A DNA stretch of 64,000 nucleotides from Lusitaniella coriacea LEGE 07157 (GTDB taxonomy: Bacteria; Cyanobacteriota; Cyanobacteriia; Cyanobacteriales; Spirulinaceae). Location: positions 87,686-151,685 of the forward strand of contig NZ_JADEWZ010000010.1 of NCBI RefSeq assembly GCF_015207425.1. The letters are read 5' to 3'. The notes beneath the pieces were generated by a model. It did no database searches and was not told the DNA's origin. It saw only the letters and a list, made by a program, of their open reading frames with translations. Positions within the stretch are counted from its first letter, which is position 1. Every line of letters starts with the position of its first letter. This document shows, piece by piece, positions 34,428-42,979 of the stretch. The position numbers were made by a program, and so were the translations under genes.

Positions 34428-35009
34428 ATGACAGTCGCAACGAAAAAACTCTCCTTTGCCGAATATCTCCAGTACGACGACGGTACGGACACAGTATATG
34501 AATTAGTAAAGGGAAAATTAATTCCCATGAGTTTGGGTACGGGAAAGCACAGCGGAATCACTAAATTCTTAGAACGAGGATTTGATGACGCGATCGCGAA
34601 AATCGTTGAAAATTGGACAACACAACGGTTTGCTGTTGGCGTGCGTTCGCCTCGTGGGGGACGTTGGGACACCTCAAGAATTCCCGATATCGTCGCTCTT
34701 CCCATCCCCCAGTGGGAAAGTCTTGCCAATCGAGAAGCAGTTATCGAATTCAACGAACCCCCTCCCCTTCTCGTCGTGGAAGTGGTCAGCAAATCGACGC
34801 AAACCACAGACTACCGCAGCAAGCGTTCTGAGTACGCCGTTCTTGAAATTCCCGAATATTGGATCGTTGACCCGCTTCAGGATGTTATTACAGTTTGTAC
34901 GCTGGTGGAGGGGTTTTACGATGCTACCGAGTTTCGAGGGGAAGAATCCATTATCTCTCTCACCTTTCCAGAATTAGCGTTGACTGCGGCACAAGTTCTT
35001 GGGGATTAA
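34428..35009 (+). CDS. Uma2 family (DUF820) PD-(D/E)xK endonuclease-like protein
   Basis: From ATG 34428 (MTVATKKLSFAEYL) the protein has 193 residues. The restriction-fold motifs are present: RIPDIVAL followed by PPLLVVEVVSKSTQTTDYR, i.e. PD...ExV.S with the lysine after. Cyanobacteria often carry dozens of Uma2 genes; their substrates are unknown. Its start is 105 nt from the divergent kinase start. It is followed 63 nt later by an XisI gene, so the two may be co-transcribed. Confidence 0.88.
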   Translation: MTVATKKLSFAEYLQYDDGTDTVYELVKGKLIPMSLGTGKHSGITKFLERGFDDAIAKIVENWTTQRFAVGVRSPRGGRWDTSRIPDIVALPIPQWESLANREAVIEFNEPPPLLVVEVVSKSTQTTDYRSKRSEYAVLEIPEYWIVDPLQDVITVCTLVEGFYDATEFRGEESIISLTFPELALTAAQVLGD

Positions 35010-35072
35010 TGTTATGAGTTCAAATGTGGGATCGCGCATTCTCTTAAACTCAAATAAGGAAGGCACGAGCCG

Positions 35073-35408
35073 ATGGATGAGTTAGCTTGGTATCGAGATA
35101 TTCTACAAGCCATCGTTCATCAATACGCTCAGTTTACCCCCAGTCACGGACAAATTGAAGCGCTAGCAATTTGTGATATTCCCTCTGATAATTATCTGTT
35201 AATCGATACGGGGTGGGATAATACGGGACGAGTTCACGCCGTTGTATTTCATCTGCGCTTGGTGGGAGATGAAATCTGGCTGGAAGTAGACGGAACAACC
35301 CCAGGTATTGCCCAAGAGTTGCTGGAACATGGGGTTGAGAAGGAAGATATTATTTTGGGGTTTTATCGTCCTGAGAGAAGAAAGATTGTCGATTTTTCGT
35401 TGGCGTAG
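35073..35408 (+). CDS. XisI-like protein without XisH
   Basis: The 111-residue protein has the XisI form (MDELAWYRDILQAIVHQYAQ, then LIDTGWDNTGRVHAVVFHLR, ending PERRKIVDFSLA). XisI and XisH were named from excision of the fdxN element of Anabaena, but many copies stand outside any excised element. XisH, normally immediately upstream, is absent; its place is taken by a Uma2 gene. A GGAAGG ribosome site sits 11 nt before the ATG. Confidence 0.88.
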   Translation: MDELAWYRDILQAIVHQYAQFTPSHGQIEALAICDIPSDNYLLIDTGWDNTGRVHAVVFHLRLVGDEIWLEVDGTTPGIAQELLEHGVEKEDIILGFYRPERRKIVDFSLA

Positions 35409-35546
35409 GAGATCGCGCTATTGTCTTGGAGAATATCAATCTGATGTTAACCGTTGAGACGATCTTTGCTTGGTTGAAGATTTCGGGAAGTTAGCGGCAG
35501 AAGATGAGCGCGATCGCTGATTTCAATGTTTCTAGTCTTACATCAA

Positions 35547-36287
35547 TCAATGATTTTCTAGAGTGTATCGCATTAATGTATTGTGTTGTAATTGAGAAAT
35601 AAGTAAGGCTGGCTTTTCTTGAATATTTCTTTGAATATTACCAAGGCGCTCAATAACTTGCTGGGGAGTATTGATTTCCCTACTAACAATCATTTTTTTT
35701 AGGTTCCTTAAATAATTATTCGCTATCGAGCGAGACAATAATTTATCACATTGTTTCTTTGTCAATCCTTCACATCTTGGATCGGTCAGCAGAACGTCTT
35801 CAAATATTCTATCATTGCCAAATATTCCTTCAATCTCCCTGATTAATTTTTCAAAGTTTCGATGTAACTCTCTTTCTGGTTCTTGTGTTGTGTCTTCTCC
35901 ACTTGGCTTGCTTATTTTTGCTTCTTCGATCTCTAGAATTTTTATCGCTTCTATTAACTGACTTTCTCCACTAGAAAAGAAATCGAAATCTCCACCAGCA
36001 AGAGGTCTCCTACTAGAAACAACTCCTTCATCAGCGAGAGGTTCTTCATTAGAAAGAATTTCTCTTATTTGCATCAATAAAGATTTAGCTATCAGGAGAG
36101 ATGATTGTCTGTTACAAAAATCTGGTGGTGGATTTTTGTAACATCTTGGATCGGTTAGCTTCACTATTTCATAAACAGCATCAGAAAAATTATCTATAAT
36201 GTTTTGCGCTTTTCCTCTATCTTCCCTTTCGGACTGAATCAATCCTTCTTTAAGCTCTATTTTTTCGATCGCTTCTATTAATCTCAT
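35547..36287 (-). CDS. Unknown protein with an internal duplication around LTDPRC
   Basis: I do not recognise this 246-residue protein. It contains two copies of one unit. Each begins LIEAIxxxE (residues 3 and 112) and holds the hexapeptide LTDPRC, a second Cys, and a helix (LIAKSLLMQIREIL; LSRSIANNYLRNLKKMI). The unit repeats at about 110-120 residues. The ATG is 14 nt after the caspase-STAND gene stop, so the two are translated from one message. DNA here is AT-rich and lacks HIP1, like the WD40 part of the preceding gene. An adaptor for the STAND protein is plausible but unproven. Confidence 0.65.
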   Translation of the reverse strand: MRLIEAIEKIELKEGLIQSEREDRGKAQNIIDNFSDAVYEIVKLTDPRCYKNPPPDFCNRQSSLLIAKSLLMQIREILSNEEPLADEGVVSSRRPLAGGDFDFFSSGESQLIEAIKILEIEEAKISKPSGEDTTQEPERELHRNFEKLIREIEGIFGNDRIFEDVLLTDPRCEGLTKKQCDKLLSRSIANNYLRNLKKMIVSREINTPQQVIERLGNIQRNIQEKPALLISQLQHNTLMRYTLENH

Positions 36288-36301
36288 GTCTTTTTTTTAT
36301 A

Positions 36302-39300
36302 TTAAATTGTGCAAATTTTATTGATTTTTTGCTTCTCTTCTTTAAATTTTTCTTGGTTTTTTACATACTCCTTCAATCTATCACAACTATAATTCATAAG
36401 AGTGGTTAAATTTAATTGTTTCAATTTTTCCTGATTGTCAATTCTCCAAATTCTTATCGTTTTATCTTCACTAGCAGATATTAATACTTCTCCTTCTGGG
36501 TCAGTGGGATGAAATTTAGCAGACATAATTTCGTCTTTATGACCTTTCAGATTTTCTATCATCTTCAAATTTGATAAAGACCAGACTTTGATACCTTGAT
36601 AAACTCCTGCGGAAACAATTTTCTCGCCATTTGAGCTAAAATCCAAGCCGTGAGAAGAATCTTCATCGCTCATAACTATTGTTTGGTGACTCCCTTTTTC
36701 TAAATCCCATATTTTGATTTTATTTCCATAAAGGCTGCTAGATGCCAATATATTATGTTTTGCAGGATTGAATTTAACAGAACTAGCTTGTCGGTGACTG
36801 CCAATTGGTTCGATTTCGTCGCTACTCAAGTTCCATATTTTTACTTCTGAAGCACTTGTAAAAGCAATTTTAGAGCCATCATGATTGAAATCTAGATTGA
36901 GAATGGCTTGCTGAGGTGGAGCCTCCCTAATTGGTCTTCCTTCTTCAATATCCCAAATGATTATTTTCCCATCAGCACTGGTTGATGCAATAAAATTTGT
37001 ATTGAGGGGATGAAATTTAATATCGTAAAGTGAAGCAGAGTGTTTTAATATTTTCTTGAGTGTTAAATTTTTATCCCAAACCTTAATCGTTGTATCGCTA
37101 CTAGCAGAAACAATTGTTTGGTTATCAGGACTAAATTCTATACCCCAAATTGGTTTTTTGTGAGCCTGCTGTCCCGTGATTTTTTTATGCAACTTCCCCT
37201 CTGGACTCCGAAGCCAAATCTGACCATCTCGATCGCCAGACATGATAAATTTACCATCAGGACTAAAATCAACTGAACTAAGAACGCTATTGTGCTGCAA
37301 TCGATTGACTTCCTTAATTTGAGCAACGATAGATTTAATCCTTCTGAATTCTTCTGAATTTTGTTTTCTCGTTTTTTCGATTTCACGCAGTGCTTCTACA
37401 CTAGCTATCAAAGCTTCAAGTTGATTGCCAGTTTCTAAAAGTTGTTTTGCTTTACCAATTAGAAATCCGATCGCGGCTGCATCGCTGGCTGCTTTTTGGG
37501 TATAAAGCGTTCCTCCTGCTCCTAAGAGACAAGCAACAACGACTCCTGCGGCGATCGCGGATATTGTTGCTCGCTTCTGTACTTTAACCCTCGCTTCCGC
37601 CTCTTGTGTGCGTCCCTGTTCCGCTTCCGCTCTTTTTTCCGCCTCAACCTTCATCTCCAATTCTGCTAATGCTCTCGCTTCTGCTTCTTTGGCGCGTTCT
37701 TCCTCCGCTTTCGCCTTGGCTTCTGCGGCTGCAAGTTTTTCTTGCTGTTCTCGTTCCCTCTGTGCCAAACTCGCTTCAATAAACGCTTCGGATTCTTCAG
37801 ATAAGCGGGGATGAGTCTCTCGTCGCCACTCCACCACATCGCTTAAGCGCAACCCCCCTAACAGCGCCTCCTCCGAACGATTGTAACGATCGCGCCATTC
37901 CAGAAAATCAGCCTCAAACCGCCGCTTCAAGCGAATTGCATCCCGATTCTCTTCAATCCACTTTTTGAGCATTTCCCACTTGGAGAGTAAGGCTTCGTGG
38001 GTGACTTCCACGTAGGTGATAAACTCGTCGCGTCCTTTCTTATCGGTTGTCACGAATAGCAAGCGGTGTTTGGCGAGCTGTCCTAGAAGTTTTTCCAACT
38101 GTTCTGACGAGTCTGTAACGGCGTTTAAACTCTCCTTCGTCACTCTGCGCCGCGTGACAGTTTCCCCTTCTCCCAACTCCACCAATTCGAGAAAGAGTCG
38201 TCGCACGCAAGCTTGCTGCGCGTCAGAACTCAGACTGTTGTAGATCGAGTTTGCGCTTTTGTCCAATGCGCCGCCAACTTTCCCAATTTGTTCGTATCCT
38301 TGCCAAGTTAAGTGGGGTTGGGGGGTTTTTGTTTCCTCAATGCAGACGTGCCACAATTCCCGCAGTGCGTATTGTAGGAGGGGAAGCGCGCCGGGATGGG
38401 AGAAAACGTCTTCCGCCATTTTAGAAATGAGTCCGGGATCGAAGGTAACGCCGTGTTGGGTTGCGGGTTGCGCGATCGCGCGTTGCAATTCTTCTAAGGA
38501 AAGGGGTTCAACAAAATAGGTGGTGGGTTGGGTGCGATTAATTAAGGATGCAACTTCTTGATATTCCGCACAGCGATCAAGGAAGTCGCCGCGAATTGCG
38601 ACAATGACTCGTCCCTGGCGTTCGATGGTGGTTGCTTCTTCTTGCATCAAACGGAAGAAGGATTTACGCTGTTCGTCGTCTTTACAAAGGGTGAAAATTT
38701 CCTCAAATTGATCGACGAAGAGGAGGAAGGGTTTGGCGCGATCGTGTAGCGGCGCAAGGGTTTCAATTAAGCGTTCTAGGGGAGAATCGCCGGGGTTTAG
38801 GGTGGCAATTTCCCAATCGCTGCTATCGAGAAGGGGAGAATTTTTAAGGGAGTAAATGAGTCCTGCTTTCACCAGGGAGGATTTTCCGCAACCGGATGCA
38901 CCAATGACTGCGAGGAAGCGATTATCTAATAATCTCTCTCGTAATGCTCGAATCGCGCGATCGCGTCCATGAAAATACATCGCCTGTTCGAGGTCAAAGG
39001 CTTGCAATCCCAAGTAAGGATTTTCCTGTTGAAAGGGAATGGTGGCGCGACTTTCTTGTTGGGGATAATTAACGAGCGCGATCGAACGTCCTCCCCCCAA
39101 ACGCACGGGTTGCTGACGAGAACCTTTAAGTCGTTGCTGAATATAATCGAACAGGCGATCTCCGGTGATGTTCCCCTCGCTGTCTGCATTTTCCGGCGCT
39201 AACCCCGCGAGCAACGCGCCTGTAAAAATGGAGTGGGGTTGTCCTTTGAGCGATCGCGCGATCTCAAAATTGCGACACGCTGCAATTAAATAATAGTCCG

Positions 39301-39823
39301 CACCCCGGCTAAACTCAGCGAGGGTTTTTTGCAAAGATTCCCGCGCGATCGCCTCGCCGCTATGACAGCAATCTAAGAGCATCACCAACCGCGCAATTTG
39401 GCACTTTTTAATAACGCGATCGAGGAATTCCAAACTGATTCCGTTCTGTTGTCTCGTCGCGCGATCGCCTGAACCTTCAATTTGCGTGTCTGACGCAGCT
39501 AAAAACCCCTGCTGCTCGTCCAACTCATCATAAATCTTAAACCCATGACCGGAAAAATAAATCAGTGCTTCGCTGTTCGTTGCGCATTTTAATAAGAGGG
39601 TTTTAAGCGCATCAATAACTTCCGTTCGAGTAACAGGTAAATCCCCCACTTCAAATCTATTTTGCGATCGATTCCACACTCTGGGAAGGCGTTCAACCCG
39701 GAAATTCCCTCGTTTTTCCAAAAGCTGCGCAACATTCTCTGCGTCCATTGCAGCCTTGGGTAAAGGCGATAGCGTAGCACTCTGGTATTGACTAATTCCG
39801 ATGACAAGAGCGTATCGATCCAC
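36302..39823 (-). CDS. Caspase-like, STAND NTPase, WD40 fusion protein
   Basis: This 1173-residue protein starts at GTG (MDRYALVIGI). Residues 1-250 are a caspase/metacaspase domain with the dyad His93 (YFSGHG) and Cys153 (DCCHSG). A STAND-type NTPase follows, with Walker A at 308-315 (GASGCGKS), Walker B (FLLFVDQFEEIF) and a winged-helix region. An Ala/Glu-rich coiled coil and one transmembrane segment (ISAIAAGVVVACLLGAGG) lead to seven WD40 repeats, one propeller. This is a sense-oligomerise-cleave design used in cell death or defence. The WD40 half is AT-rich; the front half has many HIP1 sites. The TCD1-like gene diverges from it. Confidence 0.93.
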   Translation of the reverse strand: MDRYALVIGISQYQSATLSPLPKAAMDAENVAQLLEKRGNFRVERLPRVWNRSQNRFEVGDLPVTRTEVIDALKTLLLKCATNSEALIYFSGHGFKIYDELDEQQGFLAASDTQIEGSGDRATRQQNGISLEFLDRVIKKCQIARLVMLLDCCHSGEAIARESLQKTLAEFSRGADYYLIAACRNFEIARSLKGQPHSIFTGALLAGLAPENADSEGNITGDRLFDYIQQRLKGSRQQPVRLGGGRSIALVNYPQQESRATIPFQQENPYLGLQAFDLEQAMYFHGRDRAIRALRERLLDNRFLAVIGASGCGKSSLVKAGLIYSLKNSPLLDSSDWEIATLNPGDSPLERLIETLAPLHDRAKPFLLFVDQFEEIFTLCKDDEQRKSFFRLMQEEATTIERQGRVIVAIRGDFLDRCAEYQEVASLINRTQPTTYFVEPLSLEELQRAIAQPATQHGVTFDPGLISKMAEDVFSHPGALPLLQYALRELWHVCIEETKTPQPHLTWQGYEQIGKVGGALDKSANSIYNSLSSDAQQACVRRLFLELVELGEGETVTRRRVTKESLNAVTDSSEQLEKLLGQLAKHRLLFVTTDKKGRDEFITYVEVTHEALLSKWEMLKKWIEENRDAIRLKRRFEADFLEWRDRYNRSEEALLGGLRLSDVVEWRRETHPRLSEESEAFIEASLAQREREQQEKLAAAEAKAKAEEERAKEAEARALAELEMKVEAEKRAEAEQGRTQEAEARVKVQKRATISAIAAGVVVACLLGAGGTLYTQKAASDAAAIGFLIGKAKQLLETGNQLEALIASVEALREIEKTRKQNSEEFRRIKSIVAQIKEVNRLQHNSVLSSVDFSPDGKFIMSGDRDGQIWLRSPEGKLHKKITGQQAHKKPIWGIEFSPDNQTIVSASSDTTIKVWDKNLTLKKILKHSASLYDIKFHPLNTNFIASTSADGKIIIWDIEEGRPIREAPPQQAILNLDFNHDGSKIAFTSASEVKIWNLSSDEIEPIGSHRQASSVKFNPAKHNILASSSLYGNKIKIWDLEKGSHQTIVMSDEDSSHGLDFSSNGEKIVSAGVYQGIKVWSLSNLKMIENLKGHKDEIMSAKFHPTDPEGEVLISASEDKTIRIWRIDNQEKLKQLNLTTLMNYSCDRLKEYVKNQEKFKEEKQKINKICTI

Positions 39824-39901
39824 AAGTAAAAATTGAATGCAATTAAAAGTTTTCGAACAAAATTGTCTGGAAAACCGTTTTGTTGAGTTGTAGTCCCACT
39901 C

Positions 39902-39927
39902 TAGCCAAGCATTCTAGAAAATGCGGC
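39902..39927. promoter_or_regulatory. Imperfect stem-loop in the divergent promoter region
   Basis: AGCCAAGCATT and AATGCGGCT flank CTAGAA and form an interrupted stem in the 143-nt space between the caspase-STAND gene and the divergent TCD1-like gene. It could be an operator for both. No clear -10/-35 pair was recognised. Confidence 0.25.
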
Positions 39928-39966
39928 TATTTTAAACAAATATTACGAAGAAAACTAGGAAGCTTT

Positions 39967-40320
39967 ATGTCAGCAACCCAACAATTATTCTTTCAAGCAG
40001 ATGGCGAAGTTCGCAAGCTTAATGTGGAGACAACTATTATTGAAAAAACTCCGGCTGAAGGAAATTACGATCCCTACGATGAGGAAAGAAGCATCAATAT
40101 CACCGCTCAAATGGAGCAAGCACAGCAACTAATTCGCAACTACACTGACTATGTTTTGAAATCTTTTAAGGATTTTGGAGCGGCAGAAGTACAAGGGATT
40201 AAGTTGAAGTTTGGCGTGAAACTTGGCGGAAACGCAGGAATTCCTTATATTACACAAGGAAGTGCCGAGAGCAATTTAGCCATTGAAGTTGAGTGCAAGT
40301 TTCCGGATAATTCTAAATAA
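39967..40320 (+). CDS. TCD1/CU044_2847-like protein divergent from the caspase-STAND gene
   Basis: From ATG 39967 (MSATQQLFFQADGEVR), with AGGAAG 4 nt upstream, the protein has 117 residues. The C-terminal text GIKLKFGVKLGGNAGIPYIT followed by GSAESNLAIEVECKF has the pattern I know from CU044_2847 proteins, called trypsin-co-occurring domain 1 in work on NTP-dependent conflict systems. Those domains co-occur with STAND, caspase, trypsin and effector-associated proteins. The gene diverges from the caspase-STAND gene, which supports a shared system. An upstream start at 39880 has no ribosome site. Confidence 0.72.
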   Translation: MSATQQLFFQADGEVRKLNVETTIIEKTPAEGNYDPYDEERSINITAQMEQAQQLIRNYTDYVLKSFKDFGAAEVQGIKLKFGVKLGGNAGIPYITQGSAESNLAIEVECKFPDNSK

Positions 40321-40345
40321 CCTGTAAGCATTCAGCTATTAGCTT

Positions 40346-40385
40346 CTTGCACGAGCGGATAATCAACGATCTGAAATCGTGCAAG
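40346..40385 (+). terminator. Perfect 9-bp inverted repeat after the TCD1-like gene
   Basis: CTTGCACGA (40346-40354) and TCGTGCAAG (40377-40385) form a 9-bp stem with a 22-nt loop, 26 nt after the stop codon. It is followed after about 20 nt by GTTTTTCCC rather than directly by a T-run, so a terminator is possible but not typical. It may also be a regulatory site. Confidence 0.35.
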
Positions 40386-40829
40386 ACCTTCCCCAATCTG
40401 AGTTTTTCCCTTCTTCCCATCAATCTCACAAGCTGACGGCTGATAGCGCGTGGGGGATGGCGAGGAAACCTCAACTGTTTATACGCTCCATCGCAATATC
40501 CGATCGCGTGAGAAGCTGAGTATTTGCGATAAGCTAACTTGCTGGTTTCGATTTTTCGTATTCCTTACCTTTTAAAAACCCTCATCCCTCACATTCACGC
40601 CGAACGGGGAAAACTCGTCATGGCAGATACCGATAGTCATACGAGTGCGCGATCGCGTAGTAATCTGCTTTTAATCTCTCGCCACGTCCCCATGTCTCCG
40701 CGTCTGTCAAAGCCCAAATATTAGAGTCATACTCATGCATCAGGGAGTATGGCAGAATGAGAAGCGTTCGCGATCGCGATTCAATCCTTCAATCCAACCG
40801 ATTTAAAACGAACGAAAAGACACACGAAT
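40386..40829. other. Intergenic region upstream of chlI
   Basis: The stretch of about 440 nt has no credible gene. It includes GGCGAGGAAACCTC (near 40460), two HIP1-like sites and CCACGTCCCCATGTCTCCGC, a fragment of the octamer family, near 40683. The immediate 60 nt upstream of chlI are AC-rich and show no clear Shine-Dalgarno. Confidence 0.5.
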
Positions 40830-41906
40830 ATGACTGTAACTGCTCCAGCGCCCCCCAAAACTCGCCGCGTCGTTTTCCCCTTCACCGCTATCGTCGGTCA
40901 GGAAGAGATGAAACTCGCCCTGCTGTTGAACGTCATTGACCCCACCATTGGCGGCGTAATGATTATGGGCGATCGCGGAACCGGAAAATCTACCACCATT
41001 CGCGCCCTCGCCGACCTTTTGCCAGAAATTGACGTGGTTGCGGACGATCCCTTCAACAGTTCCCCCGAAGACCCAGACTTAATGAGCGACGAAGTGCGCC
41101 AAAAGGTCGCGCAACAAATTCCCCTCACCATCGCTCAGAAAAAAGTGCAAATGGTCGATCTTCCCCTCGGCGCGACGGAAGACCGCGTGTGCGGCACGAT
41201 TGACATCGAAAAAGCCCTCTCAGAAGGGGTAAAAGCCTTTGAACCCGGACTGCTGGCAAAAGCCAACCGAGGCATTCTCTACGTAGATGAAGTGAATCTG
41301 CTCGACGACCACCTCGTAGACGTTCTCCTCGACTCCGCCGCCAGTGGTTGGAATACCGTAGAACGGGAAGGAATTTCCATTCGCCACCCCGCACGCTTCG
41401 TTTTAGTGGGTTCTGGAAACCCCGAAGAAGGAGAATTGCGACCGCAACTCCTCGACCGCTTTGGAATGCACGCGGAAATTCGCACCGTGAAAGAACCCCC
41501 TCTGCGCGTGCAAATCGTCGAACAACGCGCCGACTTCGACCGCAACCCCCCCGAATTTTGCAATAAATATCAAACCGAACAAGAAGCCTTGCAACAGCGC
41601 CTCGTCAAAGCACAAACCTTATTGCCTAAAGTGAATCTCGACTACGACTTGCGCGTAAAAATCTCCGAGGTTTGTTCCGAACTCGATGTGGATGGATTGC
41701 GGGGAGATATCGTCACCAACCGCGCTGCAAAAGCCCTAGCTGCCTTTGAGGGACGCGAAGAAGTGACCGTTGATGATATTCGTCGCGCGATCGTTCTGTG
41801 CCTGCGCCATCGATTGCGCAAAGACCCCCTCGAATCCATCGATTCGGGTTATAAAGTGGAGAAAGCCTTCAATCGCGTTTTTGGCATTGAAGCAAATGAG
41901 GAGTAA
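40830..41906 (+). CDS. chlI: Magnesium chelatase ATPase subunit I
   Basis: The 358-residue AAA+ protein matches ChlI/Bch[20 protein letters not shown], Walker [10 protein letters not shown] (47-55), [17 protein letters not shown] and Walker [21 protein letters not shown], plus the arginine-rich sensor region. With ChlD and ChlH it inserts Mg2+ into protoporphyrin IX, the first committed step of chlorophyll synthesis. Neither partner lies in the window. The [24 protein letters not shown] text ([19 protein letters not shown]) confirms the family. Confidence 0.97.
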   Translation: MTVTAPAPPKTRRVVFPFTAIVGQEEMKLALLLNVIDPTIGGVMIMGDRGTGKSTTIRALADLLPEIDVVADDPFNSSPEDPDLMSDEVRQKVAQQIPLTIAQKKVQMVDLPLGATEDRVCGTIDIEKALSEGVKAFEPGLLAKANRGILYVDEVNLLDDHLVDVLLDSAASGWNTVEREGISIRHPARFVLVGSGNPEEGELRPQLLDRFGMHAEIRTVKEPPLRVQIVEQRADFDRNPPEFCNKYQTEQEALQQRLVKAQTLLPKVNLDYDLRVKISEVCSELDVDGLRGDIVTNRAAKALAAFEGREEVTVDDIRRAIVLCLRHRLRKDPLESIDSGYKVEKAFNRVFGIEANEE

Positions 41907-41982
41907 CAATTTTAGTGATTACCTCAACAGTTATCAGTTGGGGTGAGAGGGTGACGGGGAGAAGAGAGAATAGATATTTTGT

Positions 41983-42030
41983 AGGGTGGGCAACGCCCAC
42001 CAGCCTTAAGTTCAGTACTGTTCATATATC
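41983..42030. repeat. Short dispersed repeat TAGGGTGGGCAACGCCCACC
   Basis: TAGGGTGGGCAACGCCCACC then AGCCTTAAGTTCAGT and TGTTCAT match 27915-27961 (TAGGGTTGGCAGCGCCCACC). The core GTGGGCAACGCCCAC is a palindromic hairpin, a form common in bacterial intergenic repeats. Confidence 0.65.
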
Positions 42031-42081
42031 GCTCGCTCTATTGCCCATTGCCTCTTTTTCATAACTCTGAACTCAAAAATA

Positions 42082-42873
42082 ATGATTGAGCGCAAAGAAC
42101 CCTTAATCGAACTCAAGGGAGTGAGTAAGTCCTTTGGTAGTACCGTGGTTCTCCACAAAGTTGACCTAACCATCTACAAAGGGGAAGCACTGGTGATTAT
42201 CGGGCCCTCTGGGACGGGGAAATCGACGATCTTGCGGATTGTGGCGGGGTTATTGGATGCCGACGAAGGGGAAGTGTATATCAAAGGTCAGCGTCGCCGG
42301 GGCATGATTGAAGATAAGCAAGATCCCATTGGCATTGGGATGGTTTTTCAACAAGCTGCTCTTTTTGATTCCCTGACAGTGGGGGAGAATGTCGGGTTTA
42401 TTCTTTACCAGCACTCCGCCTTACCCCAGAAACGCATTGAAGCGTTGGTAGATCGAAAATTAGAAATGGTGGGATTGGAAGGAACGCGCGATCGTTATCC
42501 CGCGCAACTTTCCGGCGGAATGCGCAAGCGCGTTAGCTTTGCACGGGCGATTATGTCAAACCCCGACGATCCCCAAATGAATCCAGAATTAATTCTCTAC
42601 GACGAACCCACTGCGGGATTAGACCCCATTGCCTCAACGGTGATTGAAGACTTAGTTCGTCACTTGCAACGAACTGCGGATAGTTGCAGCACTTATGTGA
42701 TGGTGTCCCACCAAGAAAGTACCATTCGCCGCACCGCCGATCGCGTGGTCTTTCTCTCAGAAGGGAAAGTTCAATGGCAAGAAAGCGTCGATCTTCTCGA
42801 CACCACAGACAACCCTTGGGTGCGACAATTTTTTAGCGCCAGTACAGAAGGGCCCATCCACATCATCAATTGA
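42082..42873 (+). CDS. ABC transporter ATP-binding protein, MlaF/Mkl-type
   Basis: The 263-residue ATPase has Walker A GPSGTGKS (41-48), the signature LSGGMRKR, Walker B LILYDEPTAGLD and a switch His in VSHQES. The LSGGMRKRVSFARAI form and the Mkl-like insertion (GQRRRGMIEDKQ) are those of MlaF/TGD3-like ATPases for lipid movement between membranes. The permease and MCE substrate-binding protein are not in this window. The Na+/H+ antiporter gene follows but need not be related. Confidence 0.88.
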   Translation: MIERKEPLIELKGVSKSFGSTVVLHKVDLTIYKGEALVIIGPSGTGKSTILRIVAGLLDADEGEVYIKGQRRRGMIEDKQDPIGIGMVFQQAALFDSLTVGENVGFILYQHSALPQKRIEALVDRKLEMVGLEGTRDRYPAQLSGGMRKRVSFARAIMSNPDDPQMNPELILYDEPTAGLDPIASTVIEDLVRHLQRTADSCSTYVMVSHQESTIRRTADRVVFLSEGKVQWQESVDLLDTTDNPWVRQFFSASTEGPIHIIN

Positions 42874-42979
42874 TCCATCGGTCATCTCTACAGCTTATTT
42901 CCCCAAAGATCCTGCCACCGTAAAAACGCTAAAATTGCCAAGTCCCGTGCAATCATGATTCAAAAAGGGGAAGACTTGC

